From Thermoanaerobacter uzonensis DSM 18761 (lineage in GTDB: Bacteria > Bacillota > Thermoanaerobacteria > Thermoanaerobacterales > Thermoanaerobacteraceae): 64,000 nt of DNA. Positions 26,344 to 36,105 of the stretch are shown in pieces. The DNA lies in the NCBI RefSeq assembly GCF_900129115.1, contig NZ_FQUR01000009.1:1-64000 (forward strand), in the 5' to 3' direction. Position numbers and translations under genes: made by a program. Within the stretch, counting starts at the first letter, position 1, and the number at the start of each line of letters is the position of its first letter. A model generated the notes under the pieces. That model was not told the origin of the DNA and did not search any database. It worked only from the letters and a program-made list of their open reading frames with translations.

Positions 26344-27672
26344 TTACTTAGTAATTTCGCTTAAAACTTTCTGAACATTATCATACATATATTTTGCTGC
26401 TTCATCTACGTTAAGTTTACCATAAGAAATTTGATCAATAGTTTGCCTATACACATCTTGAAGTTTCGGATCCTCTAAATACGGGCTTATAGGCACAGAA
26501 GGATGATCTAACAAAAACTTAAGTCCATCATATTCGAGTCCGGAAATTAGTCCTTCTTTTTGTAACGTATCCACTGCTGACTTGCTTACGGGAATTCCTC
26601 TATTTAGCCCCATTGCTTTTACACCTTCTGGGTCATTTAATATAAAATTCAGGAAAGTAGCTGCTTCTTTTGGATATTTACAATCTTTATTGATTGCAAA
26701 AAGCATTGAAGGTTTTAATATCGCTCCTGATGTTTTTGAATCACTATCCATTGGAATACCACCCAATGCTAATTCCATATTTTTTTCTTTTAATGGAGTT
26801 GCGTCCTTTTTAACTGCACTCGTCCACTGGAACAAACCTGCAAATTTGCCATCAATAAAGCTTGGGAGTTGTTCTATTGGAGCATTTCCGTTTCCACCTT
26901 CATTAGCAATTGTAGCAATTGTTGGAGTAACTTTATTATCTAAAAGTTTCTTATAAAAATCTAAAGCTATTTTGATATCATTTTCATCAAAAGCCAATTT
27001 ACCATTACTATCAATAAAAGGTTTACCTGTTTTTTGAATAGCATAAGTCATTGATAAAAGCCATGCATCGTAATCTCCAAGAATCATTGGATAATATCCT
27101 TTATCAAACTTTTTAGCGATATTTATAAGATCATCCCAGGTAGCAGGAAAAGTTGAAATTCCAAATTTATCATAAATTGTCTTATTGTAATAAATTACTC
27201 TTCCTGTTAAAGCCACAGGTATGCCATTTAATTTGCCATTTACAGTACCTAAATCCAAAATATTTTTTGTATAATTTTCTTCTAAACCTAATTCCTTAGA
27301 TAGCTTATTTAAATCGTAAAAACCATTTCCATCTTTCGAAAATATAGGTATCCAATTCCAATTTATTTGCATTATATCTGCGGCAGTTCCCCCAGCTATT
27401 TGTGTAGTCTGTTTATCTAAATAACCATCCCATCCTGCATATTCCGCCTTAATTGTTATATTAGGATATTTTTCTTCAAAAAGTTTTATTGCATTAAGTG
27501 TTGCTTGGTGCCTTGTATCATCACCCCACCATGAAAATCTTAAAGTAACCTGTTTCTGAGTTTGTTGAGACTGTGTGCCAGTGTTACTTTGTTGTTTTGA
27601 AGTTCCACAACCTGTTAAAACAATAGTTAGAAAAAAAATTAAAGAAACCATTAATGTAATTATTTTTTTCAT
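26344..27672 (-). CDS. Extracellular sugar-binding lipoprotein (CUT1, pectin cluster)
   Basis: This 442-residue receptor has a lipoprotein signal: KKIITLMVSLIFFLTIVLTGC with the lipidated Cys near residue 22, then a Gln/Thr/Ser linker. The mature part is a family 1 solute-binding protein (VTLRFSWWGDDTRHQATLNAIKLFEEKYPNI; later AALGGIPMDSD-like and KYPKEAATFLNFI segments). It should capture pectin-derived oligosaccharides for the permeases downstream. ATG 27672 with GGGGGAAG upstream is preferred over 27690. Gene order is binding protein, hairpin, permease, permease, GH28. Confidence 0.92.
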   Translation of the reverse strand: MKKIITLMVSLIFFLTIVLTGCGTSKQQSNTGTQSQQTQKQVTLRFSWWGDDTRHQATLNAIKLFEEKYPNITIKAEYAGWDGYLDKQTTQIAGGTAADIMQINWNWIPIFSKDGNGFYDLNKLSKELGLEENYTKNILDLGTVNGKLNGIPVALTGRVIYYNKTIYDKFGISTFPATWDDLINIAKKFDKGYYPMILGDYDAWLLSMTYAIQKTGKPFIDSNGKLAFDENDIKIALDFYKKLLDNKVTPTIATIANEGGNGNAPIEQLPSFIDGKFAGLFQWTSAVKKDATPLKEKNMELALGGIPMDSDSKTSGAILKPSMLFAINKDCKYPKEAATFLNFILNDPEGVKAMGLNRGIPVSKSAVDTLQKEGLISGLEYDGLKFLLDHPSVPISPYLEDPKLQDVYRQTIDQISYGKLNVDEAAKYMYDNVQKVLSEITK

Positions 27673-27816
27673 AATTCTTCCCCCAATCATTATTTTTCAT
27701 CTCATTTAATTTTTTAGAATTTATAAAATTCATTTTTAATACTTCTCTCTCCCACCTCCCAATATGATTATCAGTGCGAGATTATTACATTTTGATTAAT
27801 TTTAATAAATTATAAT

Positions 27817-28950
27817 TTATGCTGAATAAAATTGTGAGTTTTTTAATATTTCACTATAAACCATCATAAAAGGTCCTACTCCTTTCGGATCATTAAAAAC
27901 TACTTCTTCTGAAATATAGTATTCATAACTTCCGTCTCTATAAGGCAAATTACCTAATCCTGCTACTTTACAAATGCCACCCAATTTATATTCTCCATCT
28001 TTATACGATAAGTACTTATCAATAGTACCATTAAATGCCTTTAAGCCGTAATTTTCATACTTTTGGGGAAGTAACCTTAATCTACATCCCTTAAGTATGC
28101 TATATGCAGACATAAGTGTAGCAGATGTTTCTAAATAATTTCCTTTAGATTTTGTTTTATCAACAACTTGATACCACATACCACTATCTGGATCCTGATA
28201 TTGTAAAATACCTTCTATTGCTTCTTTAAAAATACCTTGTAAATCTTTACATTCTTCCGTTAAATTTTTGTAGTCTCCTATTACTTTTTCATCCAATTCC
28301 TCTAATACATCAACAAGTGCCATCACAAGCCATCCCATAGCTCTACCCCAAAAATTTGGTGATAATCCTGTTTCTTTGTCTGCCCAAGCTTCCTTTCTAC
28401 TTTCATCATAACCATGATAATAGAGCCCTTTTTCTTTATTGAACATATGATTTCGAACATTAACAAATTGAAAACAAATATCTTTTAAATCATTTTTATT
28501 ACCAAATTTTTTTATATATTTAATGTAAAACGGCATTACCATATACAATCCATCTAGCCAAACTTGATTTGGATAAATTCTTTTATGCCAAAAATTCCCT
28601 TGGCCTGTTCGTGGCTGAGTTAGTATTTGTTGATATAGATGTTCTATAGCTTTTTTAAAACGTTCATCTTGTGTAAGTTCATATAAATCAAAAAGAACTT
28701 TACCCGAATTTATATCGTCTAAACTATAATCTTGCATATTATAGCCTCTTATATTGCCTTCTTCATCAATATATTTATACATGTAATTTAGTACAAAATT
28801 TTTATATAATTCTTTTTTTTTGGTTTTATATAAATCCCAAGATCCCTTTACTACACACCCATCTTCATAATTCCATTTTTCTTTATAAGGTCTATAATTT
28901 AAGATGTAATCATCAATAAATTTTTCGATAAGTTGCTTTTTTGGTATCAC
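27817..28950 (-). CDS. GH105 unsaturated (rhamno)galacturonyl hydrolase
   Basis: This 377-residue cytoplasmic protein (no signal peptide) is an alpha/alpha-barrel of the GH88/GH105 type. It has the VWLDGLYMVMPFY segment with a conserved Asp, LYYHGYDESRKEAWAD, WGRAMGWLVMALVDVLEEL and MWYQVVDKTKSKGNYLETSATLM, all typical of YteR/YesR relatives. The enzyme removes the unsaturated uronate from lyase products, feeding kduI. It starts at GTG 28950 with TGAGGTG upstream and lies 40 bp downstream of kdgK. The exact aglycone (rhamnose or galacturonate) is not decidable. Confidence 0.88.
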   Translation of the reverse strand: MIPKKQLIEKFIDDYILNYRPYKEKWNYEDGCVVKGSWDLYKTKKKELYKNFVLNYMYKYIDEEGNIRGYNMQDYSLDDINSGKVLFDLYELTQDERFKKAIEHLYQQILTQPRTGQGNFWHKRIYPNQVWLDGLYMVMPFYIKYIKKFGNKNDLKDICFQFVNVRNHMFNKEKGLYYHGYDESRKEAWADKETGLSPNFWGRAMGWLVMALVDVLEELDEKVIGDYKNLTEECKDLQGIFKEAIEGILQYQDPDSGMWYQVVDKTKSKGNYLETSATLMSAYSILKGCRLRLLPQKYENYGLKAFNGTIDKYLSYKDGEYKLGGICKVAGLGNLPYRDGSYEYYISEEVVFNDPKGVGPFMMVYSEILKNSQFYSA

Positions 28951-28990
28951 TACTTACACCTCACAGTATCTACTCAATGAAAGATAGTTC

Positions 28991-29938
28991 TCATCGTTCA
29001 ATCTTATCCTTTTTGCCCATAAATTCCATTACTTGTTCCCAATAAGGATATCCTTCTACGTCACCTTTTACTAGCATAGCCATAGCACCAATAGCATTTG
29101 CAATCTCACCACATTCTTTAAGTGGTAATCCCCTCAATATTCCCGCAAGTAGCCCAGCATCAAATCCATCTCCTGCTCCTACTGTATCTTCTATTTTCTC
29201 TATCTTATATCCAGCTACATAAGCTTCTTCATTTTTGCTCTTTAAATAGCAGCCCTCTTTTCCTAATTTTATTGCCACCAAGTTTACTCCCCGTGATAGA
29301 AAATAATCCGCTATTCTATGGTGATCATCTTGGCCAATCAAAAGTTTTGCCTCATTTAAACCTGGTAATACTATATCGGCATTTTCAGCTACATCTAGCA
29401 AAATTTTCCTTGCTTTTTCAATGTTCCAAAGTTTTAGTCTAAGATTAGGATCAAAGGAAATCATTACTTTATTGCGTTTTGCTATCTCAACAGCTTTAAA
29501 CACTGCTTCTGTCGCAGACTCAGAGATTGCCGGTGTTATTCCCGTAATGTGAAGTATCTTTGCGTTTTTTATATAATTTTCATCAATATCATCAACACAT
29601 ATTTTGCTTGCAGCGGATCCTTTTCTATAATAATAAACGTTAGGATCAAAGTTATAATACCACTCTTTAAATAAAATACCAGTATAACTTTCTTTATCTA
29701 TTATCACTCTTGATACATCAACTCCCTCGGCTCTCACAGAATTCAGTATAAATCTGCCAAACTCGTCATCGCCTAGCCTAGAAAACCAGCCTGTTGAATG
29801 TCCTAATCTTGCAAGAGCTATTGCAAGATTCATCTCCGCGCCGCCAATAGATTTTGAAAATGTATGCACATGTCTCAAAGGACCTCTTGTATGGGGTGTA
29901 AAAACTACCATAGATTCTCCAAACGTTACTATATCCAT
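28991..29938 (-). CDS. kdgK: 2-keto-3-deoxygluconate kinase
   Basis: KdgK phosphorylates KDG to KDPG with ATP. This 315-residue PfkB-family (ribokinase fold) protein has the N-terminal GGAEMNLAIALARLG signature and the C-terminal DTVGAGDGFDAGLLAG signature with the catalytic Asp. FGESMVVFTP at the start is typical of KDG kinases. ATG 29938 is preferred: GGAG stands 11 bases upstream, whereas the GTG at 29950 overlaps that site. It is between uxaC and the GH105 gene, and its product is cleaved by KdgA. Confidence 0.93.
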   Translation of the reverse strand: MDIVTFGESMVVFTPHTRGPLRHVHTFSKSIGGAEMNLAIALARLGHSTGWFSRLGDDEFGRFILNSVRAEGVDVSRVIIDKESYTGILFKEWYYNFDPNVYYYRKGSAASKICVDDIDENYIKNAKILHITGITPAISESATEAVFKAVEIAKRNKVMISFDPNLRLKLWNIEKARKILLDVAENADIVLPGLNEAKLLIGQDDHHRIADYFLSRGVNLVAIKLGKEGCYLKSKNEEAYVAGYKIEKIEDTVGAGDGFDAGLLAGILRGLPLKECGEIANAIGAMAMLVKGDVEGYPYWEQVMEFMGKKDKIER

Positions 29939-29962
29939 TTTATTTTTCACTCCAACTGTATT

Positions 29963-31363
29963 TTAAAAACCTATATACTCTTTCGCATTATTAAATGAAA
30001 TATCCTGAACTATCCTACCCAGTAGCCCTATATCATTCGGAGCTTCTCCATTTTCTACCCATTCACCAAGCAAATTGCAAAGAATTCGTCTGAAATATTC
30101 ATGCCTTGCGTAGGATAAAAAGCTTCTTGAGTCTGTCACCATTCCCACAAAACGGCTCAATAAACCTGTGTTTGCAAGAGCCTTCATTTGCTCCATCATG
30201 CCATCCTTGTTGTCATTAAACCACCATGCAGTGCCAAATTGCATTTTTCCTATTATTCCTCCACCTTGGAAATTGCCAATCATTGTTGCTATTACATAAT
30301 TAGCTGCTGGATTTAAGGTGTATAAAATAGTTTTAGGCAAAGCATCTTCTACATCAAGTGAGTCTAATAGTTTTGCTAAAGGATATGCAATTGTAAAATC
30401 GCTTATTGAGTCATACCCTGTGTCTGGTCCAAGTATTTTATACATTTTTGTATTGTTGTTCCTCATTGCTCCAATGTGCAACTGCATCACCCATTTTAAT
30501 TCAGCATATTTTTTGCCTAAAAATATTAATGTGTAAGTTTTGAAACTATCTATTTCTTCTTTTGTCAAGTGCTCTCTCAATAACGCTTTTTTAAATATTT
30601 TTTCTACTTCTTGTTTTGATGTTTTTTCATAAAATACGTAATCTAAAGCATGGTCTGAGATTCTGCATCCTACTGAGTGGAAAAACTTTATTCTTTCCTC
30701 AAGAGCTTGTAAAAAGTCATCATAATTATTTATATTTATTCCGGTAACTTTTTCTAATTTTTTTAGCCATGGAATAAAATCTTCTTTTTCAATTCCTAAA
30801 CCTTTATCTGGTCTAAAAGCAGGTAAGACTTTTACATCAAATTCTTTTTCTTCTTTTAGTTTAATATGATATTCTAATGAGTCCGTTGGGTCATCTGTTG
30901 TTATTATGACTTTGACATTTGACTTTTTTATTATGTTTCTTACGTTAAAGTCATCATGATTTATAACTTCATTCGCTCTTTCCCAAATAGATTTTGCTGT
31001 TTCTTCATTTAAAAGGTCATATATTCCAAAATATCTTTGTAATTCTAGATGAGTCCAATGGTAAACTGGATTCCCTATTGCCATAGGAATAGTTTTGGCA
31101 TATGCCATAAATTTATCGTAATCATCAGCATTTCCTGTAATATATTTTTCCTCTATTCCATTAGCTCTCATAAGTCTCCATTTGTAGTGGTCACCATATA
31201 GCCATATTTCGGTAATGTTTTTAAATCTCTTATTTTCGTATATTTCTTTTGGACTTAAATGGCAATGGAAATCGTAAATTGGCATGTTTTTGGCATATTC
31301 ATGGTACAATCTCACTGCTGTTTCATTTGTAAGTAAAAAATTTTCATCCATAAAATTTTTCAT
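29963..31363 (-). CDS. uxaC: Uronate isomerase
   Basis: UxaC converts D-galacturonate to D-tagaturonate and D-glucuronate to D-fructuronate. The 466-residue amidohydrolase-fold enzyme has the early metal motif YDFHCHLSP, IWLYGDHYKWRLMRANGI, HWTHLELQRYFG, IGAMRNNNTKM and the C-terminal FVGMVTDSRSFLSYARHEYFRR. Length is normal (about 465-470). Of the closely spaced ATGs I chose 31363, nine bases after AAGGG; the stop of the upstream reductase overlaps this leader. Its product goes to UxaE and then to the reductase next door. Confidence 0.96.
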   Translation of the reverse strand: MKNFMDENFLLTNETAVRLYHEYAKNMPIYDFHCHLSPKEIYENKRFKNITEIWLYGDHYKWRLMRANGIEEKYITGNADDYDKFMAYAKTIPMAIGNPVYHWTHLELQRYFGIYDLLNEETAKSIWERANEVINHDDFNVRNIIKKSNVKVIITTDDPTDSLEYHIKLKEEKEFDVKVLPAFRPDKGLGIEKEDFIPWLKKLEKVTGININNYDDFLQALEERIKFFHSVGCRISDHALDYVFYEKTSKQEVEKIFKKALLREHLTKEEIDSFKTYTLIFLGKKYAELKWVMQLHIGAMRNNNTKMYKILGPDTGYDSISDFTIAYPLAKLLDSLDVEDALPKTILYTLNPAANYVIATMIGNFQGGGIIGKMQFGTAWWFNDNKDGMMEQMKALANTGLLSRFVGMVTDSRSFLSYARHEYFRRILCNLLGEWVENGEAPNDIGLLGRIVQDISFNNAKEYIGF

Positions 31364-31368
31364 TTTCA

Positions 31369-32988
31369 TCATCCCTTACATCCTAGATATTTCTCCAATA
31401 CCCTTCTCACTGCACCTGGTCCTTCTATAAACTCTTTGAAATAGCTTTCTATCCTTTCTCCCAATCCTACTTCATAAAGGTCAACGCCAAAAATGTTTAC
31501 ATTTGAAAGAATAGGTTTTAAATTATCCTGCACGGAGTTTACATCTCCTAACTTTATATTTGAAATGTGTGACCTTAAATCTTCAAGTAACGGGTCTGGG
31601 CTTAATGTCATTGGATTGCCTTCATCATCCAAAGCCATCAAATATCTTAACCATCCTACTATTACAAGTGGAATGTATTTAAGGTCTGTAACCTTTAAAT
31701 CTGGTCTTTCTCTGTAGGACTTTATTGTCTCTCCAAATCTTATTGCCATTTTCTGTGATGTATCTGTTGCAATCCTTTGCGGTGTATCTGGCATATATGG
31801 ATTAGGAAATCTTACTTCAATTACTTCTCTTAAGAATTCTTTTGGATCTAACACGCCAGGATGAACTACAACTGGAAGTCCTTCATCGTATCCTATTTTT
31901 TCAACTAGTTTTTTCAAACAGGGATCTTTCATTTCATCAGCTATTGTGTTATAATTTAACAAACAACCAAAAATCGCTAATGTAGTATGCAGTGGATTTA
32001 AACAAGTTGTTACTTTCATTCTTTCTACTTTTTCTACTGTTTCTTTATCTGTAAAAATTACACCTGCCTCTTCTAATGGAGGCCGTCCATTAGGGAATTT
32101 GTCTTCTATTACTAAGTAGTGTATTTTTTCTGCATTGACAAAGGGTGCTATTATAGTATTTTTGCTTGTCTTGATTATATCCATTCTCTCTAAGCCGAGG
32201 TCTTCTAATTTTTTCTTCACCTCTTCAGAGGGCCTCGGCACTATTTTATCTATCATGCTGAGTGGAAAGGATACTTTTGTAGAATCAGTTAGATAATCCA
32301 AAAATCTTGTTTCAACAAAACCTTTTCTTTGCCATTCTTCTGCTATGGTTTTTATTGAATTGAAAAGTTTCTCTCCATTTCCAGAGAAATTATCTAAACT
32401 CAAAAGCGCAACAGGATATTTCCCTTTTTTATATCGTTGGTAAAGCAAAGAAGTTACTTTTGAAATAATGTGTTTGGGTTTGTCTAACCCATTTTCTATA
32501 TCTTCTTTAACATCTTTGATATACTCACCTGAAAAATCTTTTAAATTATAGGCCTTTTCAGTTATTGTGAAACTTGCTATCTGTAAATACGGATTAGAGA
32601 ATACGTCCTTTAATCTTTTCCAATCACTGTGAGTTAGATCAGCCATTATTTTGTCACTTATACTACCTATAACTTCTATCTCAAGAGTGCCATCTAAATT
32701 CATAACTACTAACATACTTAGATTGTCATATGGAACATATATTTTTTCAATTATTTCGTAATCATATGATTCTACAGCAATTATTCCAGTTTTTGATAAT
32801 CCTTTGTCTAAAAGATTTTGCTGAAGAAGTGAAATGAAGCCTCTAAAAATGTTCCCTGCCCCAAAATGTAACCATGTAGGATTTTCTTTAGTCTTCTCTG
32901 CTACTTTTTCTACATCATAGTTTGGGAGTTTTATACCTGCTTGACGCCATTTATCAATGTTTCTTATACTCTCCCTAGTTAAAAGCAT
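31369..32988 (-). CDS. uxuB: Fructuronate/tagaturonate reductase (mannitol dehydrogenase family)
   Basis: This 539-residue NAD-dependent polyol dehydrogenase-type protein has the N-terminal nucleotide region WLHFGAGNIFRGF and the family motifs LDNFSGNGEKL, FPLSMIDKIVPRP and TTCLNPLHTTLAIFGCLL. Members reduce fructuronate to mannonate (UxuB) or tagaturonate to altronate (UxaB). UxaE in the next operon makes fructuronate, so UxuB activity is the better fit. ATG 32988 follows GAAAGGAT; upstream extension to 33027 has no site. First gene of uxuB-uxaC-kdgK-GH105, 88 bp from sigma-H-like element 3. Confidence 0.88.
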   Translation of the reverse strand: MLLTRESIRNIDKWRQAGIKLPNYDVEKVAEKTKENPTWLHFGAGNIFRGFISLLQQNLLDKGLSKTGIIAVESYDYEIIEKIYVPYDNLSMLVVMNLDGTLEIEVIGSISDKIMADLTHSDWKRLKDVFSNPYLQIASFTITEKAYNLKDFSGEYIKDVKEDIENGLDKPKHIISKVTSLLYQRYKKGKYPVALLSLDNFSGNGEKLFNSIKTIAEEWQRKGFVETRFLDYLTDSTKVSFPLSMIDKIVPRPSEEVKKKLEDLGLERMDIIKTSKNTIIAPFVNAEKIHYLVIEDKFPNGRPPLEEAGVIFTDKETVEKVERMKVTTCLNPLHTTLAIFGCLLNYNTIADEMKDPCLKKLVEKIGYDEGLPVVVHPGVLDPKEFLREVIEVRFPNPYMPDTPQRIATDTSQKMAIRFGETIKSYRERPDLKVTDLKYIPLVIVGWLRYLMALDDEGNPMTLSPDPLLEDLRSHISNIKLGDVNSVQDNLKPILSNVNIFGVDLYEVGLGERIESYFKEFIEGPGAVRRVLEKYLGCKG

Positions 32989-33075
32989 ATCCTTTCTTCC
33001 TTTCTGTGAATTGTCTTGTAACATCACAACAATTTATTCACATATTTTGTGGATTATCTTGTGTTTATTATATAT

Positions 33076-33100
33076 ATTCTACACGAATCCAAAAAATCCT
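33076..33100 (-). promoter_or_regulatory. Sigma-H-like promoter element 3 (uxuB operon)
   Basis: On minus this reads AGGATTT, 11 bases, GTAGAAT, then ATATATAATAA. It is the same 25-bp layout as the elements at 6512, 12710 and 39482, here 88 bp ahead of uxuB and just beyond the gnd terminator. Confidence 0.65.
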
Positions 33101-33142
33101 CCTTGATTTTTAAATTTTTTTATTGAATTTTTATTGAAAGAA

Positions 33143-33167
33143 AATGGGAGGGCAAAAAACTCCCATT
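33143..33167 (-). terminator. Terminator after gnd
   Basis: AATGGGAG (33143-33150) pairs with CTCCCATT (33160-33167); on minus the stem is followed by TTTCTTT. It separates the gnd operon from the uxuB operon. Confidence 0.75.
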
Positions 33168-33195
33168 AATTCAACATCAACTAAATGTCAATTTT

Positions 33196-34602
33196 TTAGT
33201 TTGCCTCCCATTCAGTGTGGAAAATTCCCTCTTTGTCTATTCTTCTATATGTGTGAGCACCGAAGAAATCTCTTTGAGCTTGGATTAAATTAGCAGGTAA
33301 GTTTTTTTCTATCATGCTCAAGAAATAATCCAGTGAAGAATTAAGTACAAGCGTTGGAAGGTAAAAATCTTTTGCTAAATTAGTGATATATTTTATTGAA
33401 TCAATTTTATTCATTAGGAAAGATAACGCCTTTTCACTATTAAGAAGATTTACATTTTCTTTATTTTCTTTAATAATGTCTCTTAAGAAATCTAAAATCT
33501 TTGCTCTTATGATGCAGCCACCTTTCCAAATACGCAATACTTCTGAAAGGTCAATATTATACTCAAAAACCTTTGAAGCTTCAGATATAACCCATAATCC
33601 CTGAGAAAAAGATGTAAAAACACTAAAAAGTAATGCATTTTCTAAATCCTTTATTATTTTTTCTTTATCTATATCAATTTCAGGATATATTTTTGTAACT
33701 CTTTTAGCTAATTGTACTCTTTCCTCTTTAAAGAAAGATAAACTCCTTGCCTCTACTGCAAGGTTTAGTGATGGAGTTGGTATTCCTAAATCCAGTGCAG
33801 TCTGAGAAGTCCATTTTCCTGTACCTTTTTGTTCTGCTTCATCCAATATTAAATCCACAAGGTGCTTCCCTGTCTCTTCATCCTTATACCTCATAATCTT
33901 ATACGAAATTTCCATTAAGAAAGAGTTTAACTCCCCATTATTCCATTTTTCAAATATCTCTCCTATCTCTTCGGGAGAAAGCTTTAAAACCTTTCTAAGT
34001 ACATCATAAACCTCAGCTATTGCCTGCATTATGGCATATTCTATTCCATTGTGGACCATTTTAACAAAATGTCCTGATGAATCATTCCCTACATATGTAC
34101 AGCAAGGACCAGATTCTGTTTGAGCAGCGATTTTTAAAAGTACATCTTTGACCATCTCGTAGGCTTCATACGTTCCTCCTGGCATTAATGAAGGACCGTG
34201 CAATGCTCCCGATTCTCCTCCCGATACTCCCATTCCCAAATAGAGTATGCCTTTTTCTTCTAGTTTTTTAATTCTCCTTGAAGTATCTTTAAAATAAGAA
34301 TTTCCTCCATCAATGATTAGGTCTCCCTTGTCAAGATAAGGCAAAAGCTCCTCTATTACATCATCTACGGGTTTTCCTGCTTTAACCATGAGAATGATTT
34401 TTCTAGGCCTCTTTAAAGACTCTACAAAAGATTTGGTGTCATAATAAGGCTTAATTTGCTCATCTTTTACTTTGTTTTGCATGAATTCTTGTGTTTTTTC
34501 AGGTGTTCTATTAAATACAGATACGCTATAGCCCTTTCTAGCAATGTTTAAAGCCAAATTTTGTCCCATTACTGCTAAGCCGATTAAACCTATTTCATTC
34601 AT
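33196..34602 (-). CDS. gnd: 6-phosphogluconate dehydrogenase (decarboxylating)
   Basis: Gnd oxidises 6-phosphogluconate to ribulose-5-phosphate with loss of CO2. The 468-residue protein starts with IGLIGLAVMGQNLALNIARKG (nucleotide loop) and has GGESGALHGPSLMPGG (substrate signature), HFVKMVHNGIEYA with the catalytic Lys, and the C-terminal AQRDFFGAHTYRRID. Length is classic for the long form. ATG 34602 follows AGGAGG. It ends the operon uxaE-dehydrogenase-gntK-gnd, so gluconate is phosphorylated and decarboxylated by neighbours. Confidence 0.96.
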   Translation of the reverse strand: MNEIGLIGLAVMGQNLALNIARKGYSVSVFNRTPEKTQEFMQNKVKDEQIKPYYDTKSFVESLKRPRKIILMVKAGKPVDDVIEELLPYLDKGDLIIDGGNSYFKDTSRRIKKLEEKGILYLGMGVSGGESGALHGPSLMPGGTYEAYEMVKDVLLKIAAQTESGPCCTYVGNDSSGHFVKMVHNGIEYAIMQAIAEVYDVLRKVLKLSPEEIGEIFEKWNNGELNSFLMEISYKIMRYKDEETGKHLVDLILDEAEQKGTGKWTSQTALDLGIPTPSLNLAVEARSLSFFKEERVQLAKRVTKIYPEIDIDKEKIIKDLENALLFSVFTSFSQGLWVISEASKVFEYNIDLSEVLRIWKGGCIIRAKILDFLRDIIKENKENVNLLNSEKALSFLMNKIDSIKYITNLAKDFYLPTLVLNSSLDYFLSMIEKNLPANLIQAQRDFFGAHTYRRIDKEGIFHTEWEAN

Positions 34603-34620
34603 TTACTTTACCTCCTGTTT

Positions 34621-36105
34621 TTATAATTTGCTGTGAAGTTCAAAAAGTTCTTTGAGATTTTTAGTTAAAACTCTAAAAAATTGAAATTTCTTTTCGTAAT
34701 ACTCTATTTTTTCTTTGGAAGGCACATAACTATTTTCTATTTTTACCATTTCTCTTGTGGCCTCAATCAAAGTTTTGTACCTTCCCATTGCATAATAGCC
34801 TAAAAGTGCAGAGCCTACAAGAGCAGGTTCTTCTACATTAGACACCTTAATTGGCAACCCTAAAGTAGAAGCAAAAATCTCCATCCATAGGGGCGATTTT
34901 GTGCCTCCTCCTCCCGCTCTAATTTCTTTTATTTTTACATTATTATCCTTTAAAGCCTCATAAAGCATCCTTAGGGAAAATGCAACTCCTTCCATACTGG
35001 CTCTTATCATGTGACCTTTATTGTGGGTGTTTTTTAATCCAAAAAACACTCCAGAAGCAATGTTTCCTATTTCTTTGTCTCTTTCTCCGGTTAAATAGGG
35101 AATGAAAAAGAGATTTGATGAGTCTCCTTTTGAAGCTTCCGCTGTCAACTCATCATAAGACATATTAAATACATTATCTCTCAACCATTTTAAAACAATT
35201 CCTGCATTGTTTATAGCAGCACCAATAAACCATTTCCCTGAAGAAAGGTAATAAGTTTGAAGCTTCATAGACTCTTCTTTATCAAATATAGCTTCAGGAT
35301 AAGCTACTCTAAACATTCCAGTAGTCCCTATGTTTATTGCACCAACTTCTTCTTCAAAGGCTCCAATTCCTATGCCTACAGCTCCTCCATCGTAAACTCC
35401 GGTAAGCACTTTTACATCTCCTGAAAGTCCCAAAAGCCCTTTTGTCTCAACAGGCAAATCAGCTAAAATTTTGTCAGAAGGCACTATTGTGGGAAGTCTA
35501 TTTTTATCTATACCCAATATATCAAGAACGTAATCATCCCAATCTAAAGTATTTACATTCATATAACCAGTTGCAGAAGATATGCTAGGCTCTGTAAAAG
35601 GCTCCCCTAAAAGTTTTAGGAGAATAAAGTCTTTGGAGCTTAAGAAAAACCTAGTTTTGTTAAATATCTCATTTCTCTTTTTCTTAAGCCAGTATATTTT
35701 AAATAGAGGAGCATGAAAAGTAGGAGTATAGCCAGTTCTTTTGTAAACTTCTTTTACATCCATTGTCTTTAAAAATTCTTCAAATGTTTCTTTTGCCCTT
35801 AAGTCCAAAAGAGTCATCATGCCCATCAGGGGATTTAAATTTTCGTCCACAGGTATTAACCCAAACATGTAGGAAGAAGGCACAATTAAAGAGATTTTAT
35901 CTTCAAATCCTTTTGCAGCCTCTTTAACTGCTTCTACAAAAGCCGCAAAAAGAACTTCCGGATTATGTTCCGCCTTTCCTTCATTGTCTCTTTCTATAGG
36001 CGTTTCTTTTCTATATAAACTTAAAATATTTCCTTTTTCATCCACTATACCTGCTTTTAGATTTGTGGTACCTATGTCAACAGAAAGAATCAATCCTTTC
36101 TCCAT
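34621..36105 (-). CDS. gntK: FGGY-family gluconokinase
   Basis: This 494-residue sugar kinase has the FGGY pattern: LSVDIGTTNLKAGIVDEKG at the ATP site, YDGGAVGIGIGAFEEEVGAINIGTTGMFRV in the middle, and GGGTKSPLWMEIFASTLGLPI near the C-terminus. The position just upstream of gnd argues for gluconate as substrate, as for GntK; xylulokinase-like activity is the main alternative. ATG 36105 has GGAGGGGGAG upstream and overlaps the dehydrogenase gene by 16 bases. Confidence 0.85.
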   Translation of the reverse strand: MEKGLILSVDIGTTNLKAGIVDEKGNILSLYRKETPIERDNEGKAEHNPEVLFAAFVEAVKEAAKGFEDKISLIVPSSYMFGLIPVDENLNPLMGMMTLLDLRAKETFEEFLKTMDVKEVYKRTGYTPTFHAPLFKIYWLKKKRNEIFNKTRFFLSSKDFILLKLLGEPFTEPSISSATGYMNVNTLDWDDYVLDILGIDKNRLPTIVPSDKILADLPVETKGLLGLSGDVKVLTGVYDGGAVGIGIGAFEEEVGAINIGTTGMFRVAYPEAIFDKEESMKLQTYYLSSGKWFIGAAINNAGIVLKWLRDNVFNMSYDELTAEASKGDSSNLFFIPYLTGERDKEIGNIASGVFFGLKNTHNKGHMIRASMEGVAFSLRMLYEALKDNNVKIKEIRAGGGGTKSPLWMEIFASTLGLPIKVSNVEEPALVGSALLGYYAMGRYKTLIEATREMVKIENSYVPSKEKIEYYEKKFQFFRVLTKNLKELFELHSKL

